Shown: positions 16,893 through 26,379, counted from the first letter of the stretch. The stretch is 62,823 bases of DNA from Prevotella sp. (GCA_023662865.1 JAMPIK010000012.1:1-62823), one strand, 5' to 3'. The notes: generated by a model from the sequence alone, not told the origin. Numbers and translations are program-made.

Positions 16893-19310
16893 ATGAAAAA
16901 AATTCTTTACACGTTAGCGATTGCCGGACTGTTCAGCCCGGCGTTGTCGGCACGCACCTTGAGTGTTGACGAGGCAAAAGCCAATGCCGCGGCGTTCGCA
17001 ACTCCGGGTATGCTTAAATTACCGGCACTGCAAGGTTCGGACTTGCGTCTTGCCGGCACAATTCAAAATCAAGGGGTGACTACCTTGTATCTGTTCGCCC
17101 CGTCAACAGACAAAGGCGTAATTGTGGCATCAGCAAGCAGCCTGACACCCGCTGTGCTGGGTTATGCCGACAGCGGCTCATTCAGCATGGATGCCATGCC
17201 CCCGGCAATGCAGGCCGTGCTTGAGCAATATTCCGCAGAAATAGCAATGGCCGAGGCCGGACAGACAATGAAAGTCTTGTACAACGCGCCGGCAGAGCGT
17301 CAAGCTATCGAGCCGATTTGCAAAACTCAGTGGAATCAGAATGCTCCATACAATGACTTGACCCCCGAACTCAGCGGCCAGCATTGCATGACCGGATGTG
17401 TGGCTACTGCTATGGCGCAGGTTATGAAGGTGCATGAATGGCCGGCGCAACACGGCGAAGGCTTTGTCAGCTATATGTGGAATGCCGGGGCGCAGCAGTT
17501 GAGCTATAATCTGGCCAACTCCACAATGGATTGGGCAAATATGCTGAATACGTATGACTCCGATGCCACAGATGCACAGAAGCAGGCCGTTGCCTCACTG
17601 ATGCGCGACTGCGGTTATGCCACAACAATGCAGTATTCTCTCACCGCCAGCGGCACAACAGCCGTTTCAATCCCCGTGGCTTTGTACTATAATTTCGGAT
17701 ATGATGCCAACGTACACACCCTGCAACGCGTGTATTACACCTTATCAGAATGGGAAGATATCGTTTACGGTGAACTCGCGCAGGGTTGTCCGGTGATGAT
17801 TACCGGTGTAAGCAACGATCAGGGCGGCCACTGCTTTGTGTGTGACGGTTACAGCTCAGATCGCTATTTCCATATCAACTGGGGATGGGGCGGTATGTCT
17901 GACGGCTATTTCCTGTTGTCAGCCCTTAACCCCGAGACTCAGGGCATCGGCGGTTCTACCGGCGGCTTCAATAATGGCGTGAACATTTGTGTAGGTATTA
18001 AGAAGCCCGTTGAAGGTTCTAAATTATTCACCCAAATACTTGGTGAAGGCAATTTTACAACCAATCAGGAGACGTACTCAACTTCCGATTATGTGACATT
18101 CAGTACCGAATATTTCACCAACACTTCCATGGAAACCGAAAAAGGCAGCATGGGCGTGAAACTTACTGATGCACAAGGAAATGTTACATACATCAAGGAG
18201 CAAGGAGCTTTCAACCTCGATTCATATTATTACATTACAAACTATCAAATAGCGGCAAGCGAGTTCCCGACAAGCGGCACATATACAGTGACCGCTGCAT
18301 GGTTTAACACCGAAACTCAGGAATGGCAAGATGTAATGTTCCCGATTAATGCCGCAGGCTCACTTACCCTTACCGTAGAAGATGGGCAGCTCAACTTCGC
18401 ACAAATTCCGGTAAATGCCGATCTTGAGGTTACAGATGTGAAGCTCCTCACCGATATTTACACCAATACCAATTTCAAAATCAGCGGTAATCTGGTAAAT
18501 AACGGAACTGTTGAGTATTATGGAACTGTACTACTTGCTCTTTTAGACGAGAACGACGAGGTGAAGGCTACTACAGATCCGTTTAATGTAGATGTGGAAG
18601 GCGGAGTAAGCCAGTCTCTCGAAATGGTTGCCAAATTCCAACGCGCACCCTCAGCCGGTACTTATAATCTTGTTTTCGCCACAGCCGACGGCAAAGTGAT
18701 TTCAGAGCCTCTCCCGGTAGACCTTACCGCAATAACCGGAAGAACGGCGGTGTCCATAACCAATCTCAGAATGACAAGCGGCAACGGAGGCAACCCGGCT
18801 ACCGTACCTTCTAACAATGTGGCTGTTGCCGGTACAGTAAATTGTACTGCCGGATATTTCAACAATCTGATTACTGCATACATCTTCCCGCAGCGCGGAG
18901 GCAATTCCCTTGGCACAGTGGGTGCTGAAAATTTCTTTATCCATGCCGACAAGTCGCAGGATTTTGAATTCAAGGGTTCTTTCGGTAACGGTGTGGAAGG
19001 CACAACATATATGATTGCATTCTTCTTCAACAATACCCAAATAGCCAATGCTTCAATCAATTTTGTACTTGGTGAACCTACAAGTGTGAAAGTGATTGAA
19101 ACTCCCGAGAAAGTGAAGATACTCCGCAATGGCAATATCCTCTCGATTGAGGGCGCGGACAATGCAGTGGTAGACGTGTACAGTGCAGACGGCTCTCATG
19201 TGATGCACGCAAACGGAGTGAATGTCGGTATATCCTCTCTTGCTCCGGGTGCTTACATCGCAGTTGCCAACACTCCGGAAGGTGTGGTAATGCTGAAATT
19301 TGTTCGATAA
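16893..19310 (+). CDS. Secreted C10 (streptopain/PrtT-like) cysteine protease
   Basis: An 805-residue exported protease. The order is a signal peptide (1-19), a propeptide with the SVDEAKANAAAF start, and a papain-like C10 catalytic domain. The nucleophile is Cys169 in MTGCVATAMAQ and the general base is His313 in GGHCFVCDGY, followed by FHINWGWGGMSDGYF. Beta-sandwich repeats follow (about 370-730). The C-terminal about 75 residues have a DVYSADGSHV...LAPGAYIAV...LKFVR pattern like type IX secretion type A tails. It is cotranscribed with the lipoprotein before it and closed by a strong terminator. Targets are unknown; host or dietary protein is plausible for a gut bacterium. Confidence 0.93.
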   Translation: MKKILYTLAIAGLFSPALSARTLSVDEAKANAAAFATPGMLKLPALQGSDLRLAGTIQNQGVTTLYLFAPSTDKGVIVASASSLTPAVLGYADSGSFSMDAMPPAMQAVLEQYSAEIAMAEAGQTMKVLYNAPAERQAIEPICKTQWNQNAPYNDLTPELSGQHCMTGCVATAMAQVMKVHEWPAQHGEGFVSYMWNAGAQQLSYNLANSTMDWANMLNTYDSDATDAQKQAVASLMRDCGYATTMQYSLTASGTTAVSIPVALYYNFGYDANVHTLQRVYYTLSEWEDIVYGELAQGCPVMITGVSNDQGGHCFVCDGYSSDRYFHINWGWGGMSDGYFLLSALNPETQGIGGSTGGFNNGVNICVGIKKPVEGSKLFTQILGEGNFTTNQETYSTSDYVTFSTEYFTNTSMETEKGSMGVKLTDAQGNVTYIKEQGAFNLDSYYYITNYQIAASEFPTSGTYTVTAAWFNTETQEWQDVMFPINAAGSLTLTVEDGQLNFAQIPVNADLEVTDVKLLTDIYTNTNFKISGNLVNNGTVEYYGTVLLALLDENDEVKATTDPFNVDVEGGVSQSLEMVAKFQRAPSAGTYNLVFATADGKVISEPLPVDLTAITGRTAVSITNLRMTSGNGGNPATVPSNNVAVAGTVNCTAGYFNNLITAYIFPQRGGNSLGTVGAENFFIHADKSQDFEFKGSFGNGVEGTTYMIAFFFNNTQIANASINFVLGEPTSVKVIETPEKVKILRNGNILSIEGADNAVVDVYSADGSHVMHANGVNVGISSLAPGAYIAVANTPEGVVMLKFVR

Positions 19311-19326
19311 ATCCTGAATTCAACTC

Positions 19327-19368
19327 AACAAAAAAGGGTCGGCTTTAATGAGCCGACTCTTTTTTGTT
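19327..19368. terminator. Bidirectional terminator between protease and desulfidase genes
   Basis: A long stem (AACAAAAAAGGGTCGGCT with AGCCGACTCTTTTTTGTT) is flanked by A and T runs. It lies between the convergent C10 protease gene and the minus-strand L-cysteine desulfidase-like gene, and serves both. Confidence 0.9.
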
Positions 19369-19382
19369 GGTGAAAGTTATTG

Positions 19383-20675
19383 TTATTTTGTAGTCATGAT
19401 GTTGAGAATCAAGCGGTCCGTTTCGCGCATGGCATCGCGGCCAATGCTTGTAAGGTTGTGAATGGTGCGGTCTACGTCTTCGCTTACTATACCCTCGTTG
19501 CAAGTTACACAACGACCTTCCATAGCCAGAAGTGCACTCATCAGGGCAGTGCTTACGCCGCTTGAAATTTTCATGGCGCAAGAGGGTTTTGCACCATCGC
19601 ACACCATGCCGGTGAGGTTGGCTACCATATTCTTAATGGCTGCCTGTACCTGATCAAAACCACCTCCCATAAGGTAGACGATACCGCTTGAGGAGCCGGT
19701 GGAGGCTACCACGCAACCGCACAATGCGGAGAGGCGACCAAGACTTTGCTTTATATATATGGAGGTGAGGTGAGAGAGGATAAGTGCACGGATAGTCTGT
19801 TCTTCAGACGCACCGCAGTCTTCGGCAAATATGGCCACCGGCATTGTGGCTGTGATACCCTGGTTGCCGGAGCCGGAGTTGGACATCACCGGGATTGCGG
19901 CCCCGGCCATACGCGCATCGCAGGCCGCAGAGGTGTATATGAGCATGTGCTCCAAGGGAGTGTCACCAAAATATTTCACACCTTTTGTGCGAATGGTATA
20001 TCCGAGCGAATGACCATAACCCTCGTCCAAGGCAAGTTGGGCAGCCTTCCGGTTTAGCTCACGGGCGTCAAGTATGAAAGAGAGTTCTTCAACGGGGCTT
20101 TCGGTGGCAAACTCCCACACGGTGCGCATATCCAATTGAGGGTCGGTTGAGGTGCTCCCGGAGGTGGCGGAAGGAGAGTCGCCGCTCAGTTCGTCAAGCA
20201 GAGTCTCGCGCGAAGTGGCCAGACGGGCGAAGTGAGTGTGCGCGCCGGATATTACGGCATTGGCATGGGTTGCTTCTGCGCTTACCAGCACATCGATATG
20301 GAGAATTGAGGGTGCGTTCTCATCGAGATAAATTTCAATGCGATCTTCGTCAATGAATTTTTTACCTTCGGCAACGGCATCGGGGTTAACGTCTTTGAGC
20401 ACCTCAAGGCCATATTCGCTCTTGCCGATGATGGCACCCAAAGCAATTGCAATGGGAAGACCAATCATACCGGTGCCGGGGATTCCGACGCCCATTGCAT
20501 TTTTGAGCATATTTGCACTCAGGCCGACACGGATTTTTTGAGGTCGGGTGCCGAGGAGTTCAGTAGCTTTTGCAACAGCCAATGCAATGGCCACCGGCTC
20601 GGTGCAACCCATTGCCGGGACTACTTCCCGATGAATGAGAGCGATGATGTCATCGCGCATTTGTTTGGATAACAT
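19383..20675 (-). CDS. L-cysteine desulfidase / CyuA-YhaM (UPF0597) family protein
   Basis: A 430-residue cytoplasmic protein of the CyuA/YhaM family, related to iron-sulfur serine dehydratases. Its family would degrade L-cysteine to pyruvate, ammonia and sulfide. Visible marks are MGCTEPVAIALA near residue 22 with a likely Fe-S ligand Cys, MSNSGSGNQG near 275, the SALCGCVVASTGSSSG block near 330, and a further Cys in CDGAKPSC near 365. It is the last gene of a three-gene operon with the AI-2E-type permease and thymidine kinase. The link between those functions is not obvious. Confidence 0.88.
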   Translation of the reverse strand: MLSKQMRDDIIALIHREVVPAMGCTEPVAIALAVAKATELLGTRPQKIRVGLSANMLKNAMGVGIPGTGMIGLPIAIALGAIIGKSEYGLEVLKDVNPDAVAEGKKFIDEDRIEIYLDENAPSILHIDVLVSAEATHANAVISGAHTHFARLATSRETLLDELSGDSPSATSGSTSTDPQLDMRTVWEFATESPVEELSFILDARELNRKAAQLALDEGYGHSLGYTIRTKGVKYFGDTPLEHMLIYTSAACDARMAGAAIPVMSNSGSGNQGITATMPVAIFAEDCGASEEQTIRALILSHLTSIYIKQSLGRLSALCGCVVASTGSSSGIVYLMGGGFDQVQAAIKNMVANLTGMVCDGAKPSCAMKISSGVSTALMSALLAMEGRCVTCNEGIVSEDVDRTIHNLTSIGRDAMRETDRLILNIMTTK

Positions 20676-20711
20676 ATTGATATAGTTATGAGTTAGTTCT
20701 ATATAGGAGGT

Positions 20712-21347
20712 TTAGATTTCGCCCGTTTCGAAAGGCAGGGTGTTTTTGCGCGCTTTCTCAATGCGCTTGTTAGTCCAACATTTGCGGCACACGGCCATGT
20801 ATTTGTCGTTGCCGCCAATTTCAACCTGCTCGCCTTCGGTAATGATGTTGCCCGAAGAGTCGATACGCGCGTTGACGATGGTTTTTCTGCCGCATGAGCA
20901 AGTGCTTTTTATCTCTTCAATGCTGTCGGCAATTTCAAACAGTCGACGCGAGCCTTCAAACAAATGTGTGCGGAAGTCTGTACGCAAGCCGTAGCACATC
21001 ACATTGCAACCGTAATCGTCTACAACGTGAGCCAATTGGTCTACCTGGTCAGCGGTAAGAAATTGAGCTTCATCAATCAGCAACCATGATGGTATGGAGT
21101 GGGTCTCTTCAAAGATTTGGCGTATTTGGCGGTACATATCGGTGTCGGCATAAATCCACCGGCAGTCGCGCTCAATGCCGATACGAGAGCGGATTACGTT
21201 GCGCTGCTCGCGTGTGTCGATTACCGGTTTGAAACACAGATATTCCATATCGCGCTCCTCAAAATTGTATGCTTGTGTAAGGAGCATGGCGGTTTTGGCG
21301 GAACCCATTGTGCCATATCGAAAATATAGTTTGCCTATTCTGTTCAT
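20712..21347 (-). CDS. tdk: Thymidine kinase (type II)
   Basis: A 211-residue cytoplasmic kinase for deoxythymidine salvage. The P-loop is GTMGSAKT near residue 12-19, the Walker B/DEAQ motif is LLIDEAQFL near 88, and zinc ligands lie in CSCGRK and CRKCW (near 150 and 188). The thymidine-binding lasso is between the two zinc pairs. The start overlaps the stop of the upstream permease gene as ATGA. Length and motifs are normal. Confidence 0.95.
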   Translation of the reverse strand: MNRIGKLYFRYGTMGSAKTAMLLTQAYNFEERDMEYLCFKPVIDTREQRNVIRSRIGIERDCRWIYADTDMYRQIRQIFEETHSIPSWLLIDEAQFLTADQVDQLAHVVDDYGCNVMCYGLRTDFRTHLFEGSRRLFEIADSIEEIKSTCSCGRKTIVNARIDSSGNIITEGEQVEIGGNDKYMAVCRKCWTNKRIEKARKNTLPFETGEI

Positions 21348-22510
21348 TTCAATTTTTCATCAAGATTGTCAAAAGGAGTGTCAAGAGGGGAGGAAGGTGT
21401 TTTCGCAGCCGCGCCGGGGTCGTTGCGGTGTATATACGGTTGTACTACATATCGGTCGTAGTACGATAATACCAAGGTAGTTAACGGCAGGGCAATAATC
21501 AGCCCCATAAATCCGAGCAAACAGCCCCATACTGACAATGATAACAATATGATAGCCGGGTTAAGACCCATGGCTTTACCCATAATTTTCGGTGTGAGGT
21601 ACAAATCCTGAATGCTCTGCACCACTACATATACGGCCATGCTTTCCCAAAACAATACCCAAAAAGAAGTGTCACCACCCACAGAACCTACAAGGCAAAG
21701 CACAGCGGCTATCGGCAGCGAGAGCAATTGAAGGTATGGCACAAGGTTCAGCACTCCGATAAACAGACCGAAGACTATGCCCATGGGCAGATTGATAGTA
21801 TAGAAGCCGATTGCGAAAAGCACTCCCACGAGGAATGCAATCAGTGCCTGACCGCGAAAATAGCAGTTCATCGCGTTCTTTACATCGCGAAACACTCCAA
21901 TCACTTTTGTGCGGTGTGTGTGCGGTATGAGTTGGCGAAACGAGAGCATGAGTTTCTCATAATCAAGCATTATGAAAATTACATACAAGAATACGATGCA
22001 CCAACTTAAAATACCCATTATCAGACTGATACCGCTACTAAGAAAAGACCATGAAGAGGAAAGCAGCTGTTGAGCTATTTCCTGCCACTGCGGGTTGCGG
22101 AAAATGTCCGAAAGGTCCTGTATCTGCAACTTGTCGCGCAGGAAAGTGTGAATTTCATCAGGCATATATGGCACATTAACCTGTTTGGCGGCGTATTGCT
22201 GAAGGAGTTCGGCCATATGGTTAGTCTCCGTGCTGATGTATGGTATGAGGAACGCCAAGGCCAAACAGACTACCGCCGTCACCTCAATAAGAGTGAGCAA
22301 TACGGGGAAGAAGCGCCCTTTTGCACGGAGCAAACGCACGTTCCATTGCACAACCGGCTCAAGAGTATAAGCAATCAAGCAAGACACCAAAAAGGGGAGA
22401 ATCACCCCTTTGAGCAGATTGAGCAGATAAAGCGTACCGATGATTGCGCATACCGTGAAAAATATGCGTACTACTCGGTCGAATGTGTAAGGGCGTCTGT
22501 TATAGGCCAT
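21344..22510 (-). CDS. AI-2E family (PerM/YdbM-type) membrane permease
   Basis: A 388-residue polytopic inner-membrane protein. Hydrophobic helices lie near residues 12-32, 35-55, 65-90, 160-185 and then four or five close-packed helices at about 220-345. The loops PYLQLLSLPIAAV and YLTPKIMGKAMGLNP are characteristic of the family (formerly UPF0118). Members export small molecules or ions; the AI-2 label is inherited from one protein and says little about this one. It is the first gene of the permease-tdk-desulfidase operon, with its own promoter in the 87-bp gap upstream. Confidence 0.9.
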   Translation of the reverse strand: MAYNRRPYTFDRVVRIFFTVCAIIGTLYLLNLLKGVILPFLVSCLIAYTLEPVVQWNVRLLRAKGRFFPVLLTLIEVTAVVCLALAFLIPYISTETNHMAELLQQYAAKQVNVPYMPDEIHTFLRDKLQIQDLSDIFRNPQWQEIAQQLLSSSWSFLSSGISLIMGILSWCIVFLYVIFIMLDYEKLMLSFRQLIPHTHRTKVIGVFRDVKNAMNCYFRGQALIAFLVGVLFAIGFYTINLPMGIVFGLFIGVLNLVPYLQLLSLPIAAVLCLVGSVGGDTSFWVLFWESMAVYVVVQSIQDLYLTPKIMGKAMGLNPAIILLSLSVWGCLLGFMGLIIALPLTTLVLSYYDRYVVQPYIHRNDPGAAAKTPSSPLDTPFDNLDEKLK

Positions 22511-22563
22511 TGTGGTAATGCTTAGTTATGGCAAAATCGGAGTAAATACCCGGTTGCGGAGTC

Positions 22564-22595
22564 CAAAATTAGTGAATAAAACTTAAACGTACAAA
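22564..22595 (-). promoter_or_regulatory. Bacteroidales promoter of the permease-tdk operon
   Basis: A -7 TAATTTTG (22564-22571, minus strand) and a -33 TTTG (22592-22595) are separated by 20 bp. The pair sits just past the end of the kinase operon, so the permease operon need not depend on read-through from it. Confidence 0.75.
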
Positions 22596-22597
22596 TC

Positions 22598-23947
22598 TTA
22601 TTTATTATTTCTTCGCATTATAGATCTCCATTTCGATTGTTTCAAATGCGGATTTTCATTGTCAACGGGAGGGGTACAGGCGGAGTTGTCATCATCATCG
22701 TCAATCTCCACTTCAACCAGTGGTATGAGGTCGTCTAAATCGGAATTTACATCAGACTTGTGAGAATTCTGCCGATTTTTCGGTTGACTGATTTCTTGGT
22801 TAAGTTGCTTGTTTTCAGAAATAAGGCGTCCGTTTTCATTCTGCAATGAATTGATTTCGGCCATGAGCTGCGAGATATTCCGTTTCAGTTGGTTGATTTC
22901 ATCTTTGGCTGCAAGCAATTCAGCCTTCAGACCGACATCAGCGGAGTTGATTTTATTCTTACATTCGCGAATGTCAAGGAGGAGATCGCGAGCATTTGTG
23001 TATCTGTCAGTCGGCTTTTTGGCCAAACATTTCAAGATAATCTGTTCAAGTTTATTCGGGTAATCTTGCCGATACGTTTCGCCGGGGTGAGTCTTTTCGA
23101 AAGCAATCCGGCGAGCCTCGAAAACAGCCGGGGGTGCTTGGGTGAGATGTTGTTGATACACACGACTTCTGGCCGACTCCGGCGAAGAGCTGTCTTCGTT
23201 TGAGTAGGGGAAAGGCACTGTGCCACAGAGAGCTTCGTACATCAGAATGCCCAAAGCATAAATGTCGCTGGCAGGAGTCACTTCGCCTTTTTCAAGTTTC
23301 TCCGGCGCACTGTATTCAATCGCTCCGTCAAAACGCGAGCTGCTTTTTACACAGTGAACATCTTGAATGGCCAGACCGAAGTCGAGAAGAATATACTTGC
23401 CGTCGTATTCGCGGCGTATGATATTGTTGGAGTGCAAATCGTTGTGCACAACGCCGTATTTCTTAACGAGTTCACGCTCTTTATCAGCTGATATAAGGTA
23501 TTTACGCCCGTTGGTGGGATCCGGTGTGAGATTGTCTTTTTCCGGATCCATCAAGAATTTATATATATCAAAATGGCAGTAGGCCAAGGCATCGGCTATC
23601 TGCTCGGCAAAGCTAAAAAATTCTTCAACGGGCAGGAACCCTCGGTCTTTTATGTAATCATGAAGAGAGTCGCCCTCCACACAGTCCATCTCCACTATAG
23701 CCCGGTTGTCAATGAGCAGCGGCTGATACATATGCACAATATTGGGGTGCGACCCATTGCCAATCTGCAACAGTGCTTTGCATTCTTTTTCAAAAGCAAT
23801 CCATGCGCTGTCTTGCTTGTCTACAATATATTTGTTGCAAATTTTGAGGGCGCGGATATATCCATAGTCTTTATGGCGCACCTTGAAGACAGTGGCGAAA
23901 GCACCCTCTCCGATATGCCGGATTGTTTCGTAATTACCAATAGACAT
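22598..23947 (-). CDS. Soluble Ser/Thr protein kinase with HNDLH catalytic loop and C-terminal coiled coil
   Basis: A 449-residue Hanks-type kinase without a membrane helix. It shows the glycine loop IGEGAFATVF (12-21), ATP-anchoring Lys35, catalytic loop HNDLHSNN (Asp170, Asn175), DFG at 189-191 and SAPEKL in place of the usual APE region. Two oddities are shared with the other kinase of the operon: Asn replaces the Arg of HRD and His replaces the Lys of DLK, and about 40 extra residues lie between the AYCH end of helix E and the catalytic loop. Residues about 335-395 form a coiled coil (Leu/Asn/Gln heptads), followed by an acidic Asp-rich tail. Its start overlaps the FHA gene stop by one base (TGATG). 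It is the last gene of the operon. Confidence 0.92.
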   Translation of the reverse strand: MSIGNYETIRHIGEGAFATVFKVRHKDYGYIRALKICNKYIVDKQDSAWIAFEKECKALLQIGNGSHPNIVHMYQPLLIDNRAIVEMDCVEGDSLHDYIKDRGFLPVEEFFSFAEQIADALAYCHFDIYKFLMDPEKDNLTPDPTNGRKYLISADKERELVKKYGVVHNDLHSNNIIRREYDGKYILLDFGLAIQDVHCVKSSSRFDGAIEYSAPEKLEKGEVTPASDIYALGILMYEALCGTVPFPYSNEDSSSPESARSRVYQQHLTQAPPAVFEARRIAFEKTHPGETYRQDYPNKLEQIILKCLAKKPTDRYTNARDLLLDIRECKNKINSADVGLKAELLAAKDEINQLKRNISQLMAEINSLQNENGRLISENKQLNQEISQPKNRQNSHKSDVNSDLDDLIPLVEVEIDDDDDNSACTPPVDNENPHLKQSKWRSIMRRNNK

Positions 23948-24846
23948 CAGTCCGGAGCATTATAAGTGAAACATAGATAAACGGAATGAGCCAGTTGGAT
24001 AATATCTCCCTCCCCGAGCGGAGCGGCGGCGGTATGATAGAGTGTTTGGAGTTCTTCATGGCGTCCGTTTCCGGCACGTATTATTTTTGTGACTCTGCCC
24101 CCCATAGCGCGGCACCCCCCTTGACGGCATTGCAGGTAATATCGGCCGTTGTCAATCAGAAGAGTAGCTTGCGTGCGGCTCACATCCCGGCATGTCTCTT
24201 TTATCACAATATCATTCATGTTGTTGATAGACACTTGCTCGCAGCGACCTATGTTCCAACGCTGCCGTTTCTCCGGGTTAAGCTCAATCACCTCCTTGAC
24301 CATATGTTCGTTGCCTTGCCTGCAAACAAGCCATGCTTTTTTTACATATCCGGGAGTGACTGCTCTTCTTTTCGGCTCTGTTTTGTAATACATTCTCTTG
24401 GGCGACAATTCCCGGATTTCCGGGTCTGCCTCCCTTATTTTCAGGAACTCCGGCAAGGAGGGGGTGAGAACTTCAATCTGTTTCACCGCATCAATTCGCT
24501 GTTGGCTCAATTCGTTCGCGAGGTCTTCTTTAAAACTGTCATCGGCCCAAGACACCTGAGTCGGATCCTGTGGAGAGATAATCCATAATTTCAAGTCGGC
24601 CAAATTGCGGTCGTTGGAATATGCGTATTTGCTCAATTCCGTTGAGATGAGATTTATGGCTATATTCTTGTTTTGGATATAGTTCTCCTTGGGAGCGGCT
24701 TTTGTCTCTTTCGGCTCGGGCGCAAGTATTGGTTCGGGTATCGGTTCGGATTTGGTCGATTCTTTGGAGAAGTCGGCTTCGCTCGGCGGGGTGTCGAACA
24801 CGGGGTCTTCCGTGAATATTTCTTTTAGCTTCTGAAAGAGTTTCAT
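23947..24846 (-). CDS. FHA-domain protein encoded between the two kinases
   Basis: A 299-residue protein. The N-terminal about 60 residues are a short helix plus a Pro/Glu/Lys-rich linker (EPIPEPILAPEPKETK). A middle domain follows (about 60-190), and the C-terminal about 110 residues read as an FHA domain: NIGR near 205, then DVSRTQATLLI, where the usual SRxHA has Gln instead of His, and closing strands LGEGDIIQLAHSVYLCF. FHA domains bind phosphothreonine, so it probably docks to a kinase substrate or to the kinases themselves. No membrane helix is seen. Its start overlaps the membrane-kinase stop (TAATG), and its stop overlaps the next kinase start. Confidence 0.82.
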   Translation of the reverse strand: MKLFQKLKEIFTEDPVFDTPPSEADFSKESTKSEPIPEPILAPEPKETKAAPKENYIQNKNIAINLISTELSKYAYSNDRNLADLKLWIISPQDPTQVSWADDSFKEDLANELSQQRIDAVKQIEVLTPSLPEFLKIREADPEIRELSPKRMYYKTEPKRRAVTPGYVKKAWLVCRQGNEHMVKEVIELNPEKRQRWNIGRCEQVSINNMNDIVIKETCRDVSRTQATLLIDNGRYYLQCRQGGCRAMGGRVTKIIRAGNGRHEELQTLYHTAAAPLGEGDIIQLAHSVYLCFTYNAPD

Positions 24847-26372
24847 TATAAGGAGGGTATTTTTCTTATTAAGTCGTTTAGATGTTCGGAGATATGCAGT
24901 TCGGGGATAGGCCCGGAAGGTCGGTCTTCTGCTGCTGCCGGCACTTCTACCGGCACTTCTACTTGAACCGTGTCATGTTGTACAACCTGCACTGTGTCGC
25001 GCACTACCCGGTCTACGGTTCTTATCCTTTCTTCCACTCTCACGGAATCAGCAAACTGTGAGTCGGGATATGCATATTTGCGAGCTGCCAGGGGAAGGAA
25101 TTTAATCCAACCTACATACCACATCGCGCCTGCAATGCCGATAATAAGCAGCAATGCAAGCAGAAACATCGAGAAACGTTTCCAACCGCGAGAATGGAGT
25201 CTCGCTTTTTGAAGAGCTTTGCTCATGCCCGGGTCGGAATTATGCGGCACAAGGCTTTGTCCGGCTTTCAGTTCCCTCACTCTAATCTTGGCGCGGCTGA
25301 GTTCCGAGTTCAGCCGAGACACTTCGTCTTGCAAATGCTTGTTTATGGCGGTATCCATTTCGTAAGCTCCCCCTTGAGTAGGGATTGAGAGCAGTGCCCG
25401 TTGCAGCTCTTTTGCATTTTGATAGCGTTCAGCCGGATTTTTGGCCAGACATTTGAGGATTATTTTTTCAAGTTTGTCCGGATAATCCTGCACATATTCC
25501 CGGTCAGGATATTTGCGCTCGAAGGCTGCTTTGCGCAGTGAGAATATGGAAGGCGGGTCGCTGTATTTATGAGCATTCTCCAATGCGCTCGCTTTGCTTT
25601 CGGGTGAGCCGTTCTCCGGGGCTTTGAAGGGAACATCCCCGGCTAATGCCTCATAAAGCAAAATGCCGAGCGAGTACACATCAGAGGCCGTGGTGAGTTC
25701 CTTGCCGTCAAACTTCTCCGGGGGGCAATACTCGCGCGAGCCGTCGTTGCGCGAACTGCTCTTTACGAAATGATCATCTTGCTTTGCCAGCCCGAAATCA
25801 AGCAGAATATATGCTCCATCGTAATCTCGGCGCATTATATTTCCGGAGTGCAGGTCGTTGTGTACTACACCATATTTATTTATAAGCTCCTTTTCTTTTT
25901 CGGGCGATACAATATATTTGCGTCCGTTCAGCGGGTCGGGCTGCAGATTGTCTTCAACCGGATCCATAAGGAACTTATATAGGTCTACATGGCAATAAGC
26001 CAACGCACTGACTATGTCATGAGTGAGTCTGTTTACTTCATCAACCGGCAGAAAATAGTCGGACTGTTCAATATAATCGTGCATCGACTCTCCGTCTATA
26101 TAGTCCATCTCCACAAGCGCATTGTTGCCGATGCGCCGAGGCTGATAAATGCGCACTATGTTGGGGTGGCTGCCATTGCCTATTTGCAGGAGCAGCTTGC
26201 ACTCTTTGAGGAATGTTTGCCACGCTTTGTCGTTCTCGCCGGTGACTATATCCTTGCTCACTTTCACGGCGCGGATATAGCCCAGCTCAATGTGCTTTGC
26301 CTTGAAAACCGAGGCAAAGCTACCCTTTCCGAGACTGCGCAGGTTATAATATTCGTTAAAGATTATATCCAT
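24846..26372 (-). CDS. Membrane Ser/Thr protein kinase with HNDLH catalytic loop
   Basis: A 508-residue Hanks-type kinase. The glycine loop is LGKGSFASVF (14-23), with Lys37, HNDLHSGN (Asp173, Asn178), DFG (192-194) and PPEKF. As in its partner, HRD is HND and DLK is DLH, and about 40 residues (roughly 129-168, with FLMDP and DPLNGRKY) are inserted before the catalytic loop. After the kinase domain come a short coiled coil and one transmembrane helix (about 415-440). An external tail follows, with Val/Asp/Thr repeats (VVQHDTVQVEVPVEVP) and no PASTA repeats. The ATG at 26372, 7 bp after the fusion gene's stop, is preferred to one eight codons earlier that lies inside that gene. The external tail could sense the envelope. 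Confidence 0.92.
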   Translation of the reverse strand: MDIIFNEYYNLRSLGKGSFASVFKAKHIELGYIRAVKVSKDIVTGENDKAWQTFLKECKLLLQIGNGSHPNIVRIYQPRRIGNNALVEMDYIDGESMHDYIEQSDYFLPVDEVNRLTHDIVSALAYCHVDLYKFLMDPVEDNLQPDPLNGRKYIVSPEKEKELINKYGVVHNDLHSGNIMRRDYDGAYILLDFGLAKQDDHFVKSSSRNDGSREYCPPEKFDGKELTTASDVYSLGILLYEALAGDVPFKAPENGSPESKASALENAHKYSDPPSIFSLRKAAFERKYPDREYVQDYPDKLEKIILKCLAKNPAERYQNAKELQRALLSIPTQGGAYEMDTAINKHLQDEVSRLNSELSRAKIRVRELKAGQSLVPHNSDPGMSKALQKARLHSRGWKRFSMFLLALLLIIGIAGAMWYVGWIKFLPLAARKYAYPDSQFADSVRVEERIRTVDRVVRDTVQVVQHDTVQVEVPVEVPAAAEDRPSGPIPELHISEHLNDLIRKIPSL

Positions 26373-26379
26373 AGTTACA

